Below the pieces are notes generated by a model. It did no database searches. It had not been told where the DNA came from and was given only the letters and a program-made list of their open reading frames with translations. Positions 60,218 through 64,000 of a stretch of 64,000 bases of DNA are shown here, one piece after another (positions within the stretch are counted from its first letter, which is position 1; every line of letters begins with the position of its first letter). The translations under genes and the position numbers were made by a program. The DNA is from Echria macrotheca (lineage: Eukaryota > Ascomycota > Sordariomycetes > Sordariales > Schizotheciaceae). Where the stretch lies: assembly GCA_030411725.1 (NCBI GenBank), contig MU839834.1, positions 434,001-498,000 on the forward strand, in the 5' to 3' direction.

Positions 60218-60243
60218 GGGGGTTGGGGGTTGGGGGTTAGGGG
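60218..60243 (+). repeat. G-quadruplex motif
   Basis: Four runs of four to five G separated by 2-3 nt loops (ggggg tt ggggg tt ggggg tta gggg). It fits the strict G4 pattern on the plus strand. One ttagggg unit resembles telomere sequence, but there is no array. Confidence 0.8.
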
Positions 60244-60291
60244 TTTGATCAAGGCAGCAGCATTTCCGACAAGTCCAGCGCAAGTAGACGT

Positions 60292-60347
60292 TGAGGAATG
60301 AGGAATGAGGCACTCGGATACCTTGGGTATATATACATAGGTACACG
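60292..60347 (+). repeat. degenerate direct repeat, copy 1
   Basis: Starts tgaggaatgaggaatgaggc and continues with accttgggtatatatacata. Similar in order to 60514-60560 but with substitutions and small indels. Confidence 0.55.
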
Positions 60348-60513
60348 CGGTTGGAAATACAAATGTGAGGAGGCATGATATCTATTTCCAGATATAAGAA
60401 GAGGGACCGCTTACCCGCTTACCCTGTTAAGGGGGCAAAGGGGTGGGGGAGCCTTTGGCTTCTCACGGCCTAAGACAAATAGTAATAACTATCAATAGTA
60501 GGTAGGTATGCGC

Positions 60514-60560
60514 CGAGGCATGAGGAATGAGGACACCTTGGGCACACATACATACGAATA
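60514..60560 (+). repeat. degenerate direct repeat, copy 2
   Basis: Starts gaggcatgaggaatgaggac and continues accttgggcacacatacata. About 220 bp after copy 1; likely an old local duplication. Confidence 0.55.
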
Positions 60561-61481
60561 TAAGCGTGATGTTTATTTCTGTATATAGCTATAGGTATGA
60601 GTGGAGTTGTCACATGGTACAAGGACGATATAATGTCAAAGAAAGGCAAAGGGGGGGGGGGTCAGTCCCACCGTGTTTTTTCCTGAAAATATGCCCGGGA
60701 GAGAGAGAGAGAGAAGACGTTATGGAATAATATGCACCAGACTAGACAGGGACAAACAAGAGAGGCCTTCGGTTTCCCTCTTGTCTCTGTCCAACTTGGT
60801 CCATCATTCCACCCACCCGATGTCATCTAGATAGGTCCATACCTACCTACCTAGTTGGAGCCCCCCGGGGTTCAGTTTCAAGAGTCTTCATCTCTCGAGA
60901 GCATACGAAACAGGATGTCATGAAGGAGGAACTTGGACAAAACCCCAGAACATGCCCCGTATTAGAGAACCCACAGAGAACCACGACTAGACCGAATCTT
61001 GTTTTGTTTTTGTATTTCTTTCAATTTATACCAGAGGCTGCTCTCACTAACTAACCCCCTTTCTCTTCTCGTGCTCTTCCGATTCTCTCCCTTTCTCTTT
61101 CAAAAAAGACATTGACCACGCTTCTCCTTGTTCTCTTATTTGCCTCTCCTCCCATCTTCATATTTACCCCCTGTCAACCTCGAGAGACCGTTTTTATTGC
61201 GCAAGTTCCGTCTCAGACTGACTCTCCCCCCTTCAACCATCACCATCTCGCACCCCGGATCCGGAACTGCACTGGAAGAAAAAGGAAGACGTAAATACGG
61301 GCGAGGGTACCGGACGATCCCTATGTCCAGCTCTCTTCTTTTGTCACAAGAGAGGAAGGAAAAAAAAGCACCAAAACCAAAAACCAGACGCCGTTCTCCT
61401 GACCGAGATTTTCCACTCGACGCACCGCGCAACCGAGAGCGCATGGTCTGGTCTGTTGTTTTTTTTTACGGATATTCTTCG

Positions 61482-63163
61482 TCACCATTCGTATTCGCCC
61501 GTCGCCTTATGGAAAACGTATTCGCGGTTGTTGACCGTCAGGACGCCGTCCTTGAGAGTGCACTTCCTGTTATAGCGGTTAGACCCACAACTACCTACAT
61601 CCCCATATCGACTTACCACTTGTTCTTGACTCTCTGCACTTTGTCGTACATGCAGAGCATCATGTGCGCGCTAGCATCCTCATCATTCTCGTCGTCGTCC
61701 TTGTCATCGTCATCGTCCAGGTCTGAGTTGATAGCGTCGGCATCGGGGCTGTCCCTCTCCTCTTTGAAGTCGTCATCTGGTCCGTCGACCTGGGAGGGAC
61801 CACTAGCACTATCCCTCTTGCTGGCGACACCGCGATGCCGGGTAGCTTCTTTCAGCGGTAGCATCAAACCTCCGCCCTCCATCTGCTTGGCTCTAGCCAT
61901 CATCTGTGCGTGCATCATATTGTCAATGTCGACGCGACCCATTTCGACAGGCTTGCCATCGGGTCCGCGTTGCATCAGCACGCCCTCAAAGCCATCGCTA
62001 GGACCGTCCATCTGAGAGGTCGGAAGTCCGTTCGTGTTATGAAGTTGATGTTGCTGCATCTGCTGCTGGTGACGTTGCTGCATATTCTGGCGATATTGCT
62101 GCTGCTGTACATTTTGCGCGTTCATGGGTTGCTGGGGCTGTCCTGGGCGTGCGCCTTGCGGGGCCGCACTCCCTATCTGAGAGACCAGGCCGCTCTGGAT
62201 AGCATTGATAGATGCTGCCGCTCTTGGGCCATACTGGGACTCCAAAGCCTGAGCGGCACGCTGCGCAGCCATGCCGCCGCGGGCGGCATTGGCATTGTTG
62301 TAAGCCAAGGCCGGCTCCTGCTTGATCACGGGCTCCTTAGGCCCGAGAGGCTCCTGCTTTATGGCTATGCCGTTGCCATTGGCATGGGGATTGCCCGGGT
62401 GCGACAGCGGCTGGGCGGATGTCTGGGGGCTCAAGGTCGACTGGGTGTAGGTGGCGGCCTGCTGTTGAGCCTGGACGGCAGAAGGGGGTGCTGCACTGGC
62501 CGGCGCACTTTGAGCCGACGGCGGATCCGGCTTGGGATCCCATGGAAACTGGGCCACATTGAGTTGTGACAGCTTTTGTTGCCAGCCCTAGTGGTTGACC
62601 ATGTCAGCAAATGAAAAAGGAGGCGCTGCAGAGGGGGCGTTTTGCTTGTGCCGGTGTCCCACTGGGAGCCACGTGATCCCCGATGTGCCCACCCAATGAA
62701 AGGCCAGCAGATGGGAGTGAGGGGTCAGCCCGTCAGGCCGCCAGCCGACTTAAAAAGGGACCCAAAAAGCACCCACTCGCCCACCCCGACGCTGCTGCTC
62801 TCCTCTCGTGTCCCAAAACTGCCAGCGCCCAGGCAGCAAGCATCACGCAGCGACTTCCCACTCGAGCCGACACTGCGTATCGCCATCCACACCGAAGACC
62901 AACAATTCTCCAGTTGTGTATTTCAATTTCCCCATGACAGGGAATAGAAAGACAATTTCTGGGAGATGGGGGGAATGAAATGCACATCGAGACTGATGCC
63001 AGAAGACCGAGGGTCGAGAGACCAGGGGAGAGTATATCCTTACCTTCTTCAGTGCCTCCAGAACACCATCATCGACACCATTCTCCTCGAAGTCGACGCG
63101 CACCGAATTGATAACCTCGTTGATAATGTGGTCGTAGACCGCACCAACCGTTGCGTTCGACAT
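61482..63163 (-). CDS. TOA1: TFIIA large subunit (alpha/beta)
   Basis: Three exons on minus, 63163-63044, 62587-61617 and 61566-61482; 391 aa. Exon 1 encodes the four-helix-bundle segment (MSNATVGAVYDHIINEVINS ... GVLEALKK); a 456-nt intron, far longer than the others here, joins it to GWQQKLSQLNVAQFPWDPK. The middle is Gln/Ala/Pro-rich, poorly conserved and likely disordered. An acidic run (SDLDDDDDKDDDENDEDA) leads to the beta-barrel part (MYDKVQRVKNKWKCTLKDGV, then LTVNNREYVFHKATGEYEW), the hallmark end of TFIIA alpha/beta, which stabilises TBP on the TATA box with Toa2. An in-frame upstream ATG at 63274 would add 37 residues; the conserved start favours 63163. Confidence 0.95.
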
Positions 63164-64000
63164 CGCGATCGTTGCCGATGACGAAGTCGCCTTCGCGGGA
63201 GGGGTAAGAGAGTCCGGGGTTCTCCGCGAGACCGATGGGGTTTCCTCTGCGGCGTCGACGGCAACCGATGGCACGCTTGTCCGACTCTACGCCTCTAAAT
63301 CGACAGCCGGAATAGAGGAAGCGCGGTGCTTTGCGATGGCAGGTGGTGGTGATTGATGCTCAGCAGAAATGAGGGTTGGTGTTGCCAACGGCCGCCGCCT
63401 TCTGCCGGTCGCTGCCGGTCGCTCCCGCTCGAACTGGGCTCTCAGGTCACCTCGAGATGTTCTCAGTGCATTCTAGGTCGTGTGAATTTGTCTTTCTAGA
63501 GTGCGAAGGGCAATAGCTTGAGGGTTTGCAGTGGTGCGCCACAGCTCGTAGAAGTCGCTGGGTTGCCCTGTGTGAGATGTATCGGGTTAAGTTGCTAGAT
63601 ACGCCTGGCACTGCTTTGAAGTGTCGGTACCGGATTAGTCACCCGACCTCCTCCAACCGCAGCACAAGCCACATTCCCTCTTTGGGAATAGCGGGGCAAC
63701 TTTACCTTCCAACGGTAGTGGCAGGCGCACCCTGAAACTCTGGAATGTCAAGGTTCAAATCAGGTACTCCATCTTTCCTACAGTGATTATGCTACAACAC
63801 TGATCTATGTGATCTGTGACTATCTGGCGTGCTCCCACTCTGCATATCCGTGACCTCGTGGCGCTACCATCATTATTCATGACCAAGCAGATTCGTTTCA
63901 TTCCTGCAAAGCAATCCCATCGTGCCGCATTGCGGGTGAGCCCAGAACCCCCCCAACTCCGCGCTGAAATCGACCAAAGCAGGAACCCGCCAACCGATGA
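63164..64000. other. right-edge interval upstream of TOA1
   Basis: 837 nt containing the TOA1 promoter and no supported gene. The frame upstream of the TOA1 ATG stays open to 63274, so an N-terminal extension is possible. No edge-crossing open frame was found on either strand. Confidence 0.5.

Larger units (their letters stand above)
59532..61481. other. convergent intergenic region, PEX13 / TOA1, with repeats
   Basis: 1.95 kb between two 3' ends. Holds a G-quadruplex motif (60218-60243), two degenerate copies of a gaggaatgagg...accttgggta segment (60292, 60514), an 11-G run at about 60651, a GA run and acctacctacctag near 60842. No coding frame supported. Confidence 0.6.

Noticed and set aside
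60218..60243. Interstitial telomere array
   Set aside because: Only one ttagggg unit; the rest is ttggggg, so there is no telomere array, only a G-rich run.
63745..63775. ggttcaaatc resembling a tRNA T-arm (B box)
   Set aside because: The flanking bases do not form the T-stem and no A box or anticodon arm lies upstream at the proper distance.

Overview
The window is nuclear DNA of a filamentous ascomycete. Genes are split by short introns, mostly 46-80 nt, with fungal lariat boxes such as ctaac or ctgac. Exons are GC-rich, intergenic DNA carries many acctacc/ggtaggt motifs, and the conserved proteins read as Sordariomycetes. An order Sordariales (Chaetomiaceae-like) origin is my inference and was not tested. 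There is no rRNA, tRNA, CRISPR array, complete transposon or recognisable virus.

I support 19 protein genes, all but one complete. Left part (1-16.9 kb): a partial Ser/Pro/Thr-rich protein on the minus strand that runs off the left edge; CGR1 (ribosome biogenesis); an unknown coiled-coil/membrane protein; a PX-domain protein with PXB-type segments (yeast YPR097W type); SDH1 (mitochondrial complex II); and a small membrane protein with a luciferase-like (DUF5519) domain. Middle part (19-37.3 kb): a DUF3405 type II membrane protein; EMP24 (p24 COPII cargo receptor) divergent from ARF1; HSP78 (mitochondrial ClpB) divergent from PSF1 (GINS); a SulP-STAS-cNMP transporter resembling yeast Vsb1; and an STK19-family winged-helix protein. 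Right part (42-63.2 kb): a Kip2/KipA-type kinesin-7; a fucosyltransferase-like type II membrane protein; CYP51 (ERG11); a divergent second BiP-like Hsp70 ending in HDEL; PEX13; and TOA1 (large TFIIA subunit).

The genes are unrelated housekeeping functions, not a gene cluster or operon. Several serve the secretory pathway (EMP24, ARF1, BiP-like, the two type II membrane proteins), two are mitochondrial (SDH1, HSP78) and one is peroxisomal (PEX13), but nothing shows co-regulation. Long gene-poor stretches lie at 1.3-5.0, 37.3-42.1 and 45.1-48.7 kb.

Points most worth a second look: the edge gene, visible only as a minus-strand frame open for about 1.4 kb; the extra HDEL Hsp70 with ten exons; a perfect 60-bp inverted repeat at 7371/7949; a GC-AG intron and three short introns that keep the reading frame if retained; and a G-quadruplex motif at 60218. 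I found no convincing previously undescribed multi-gene system.
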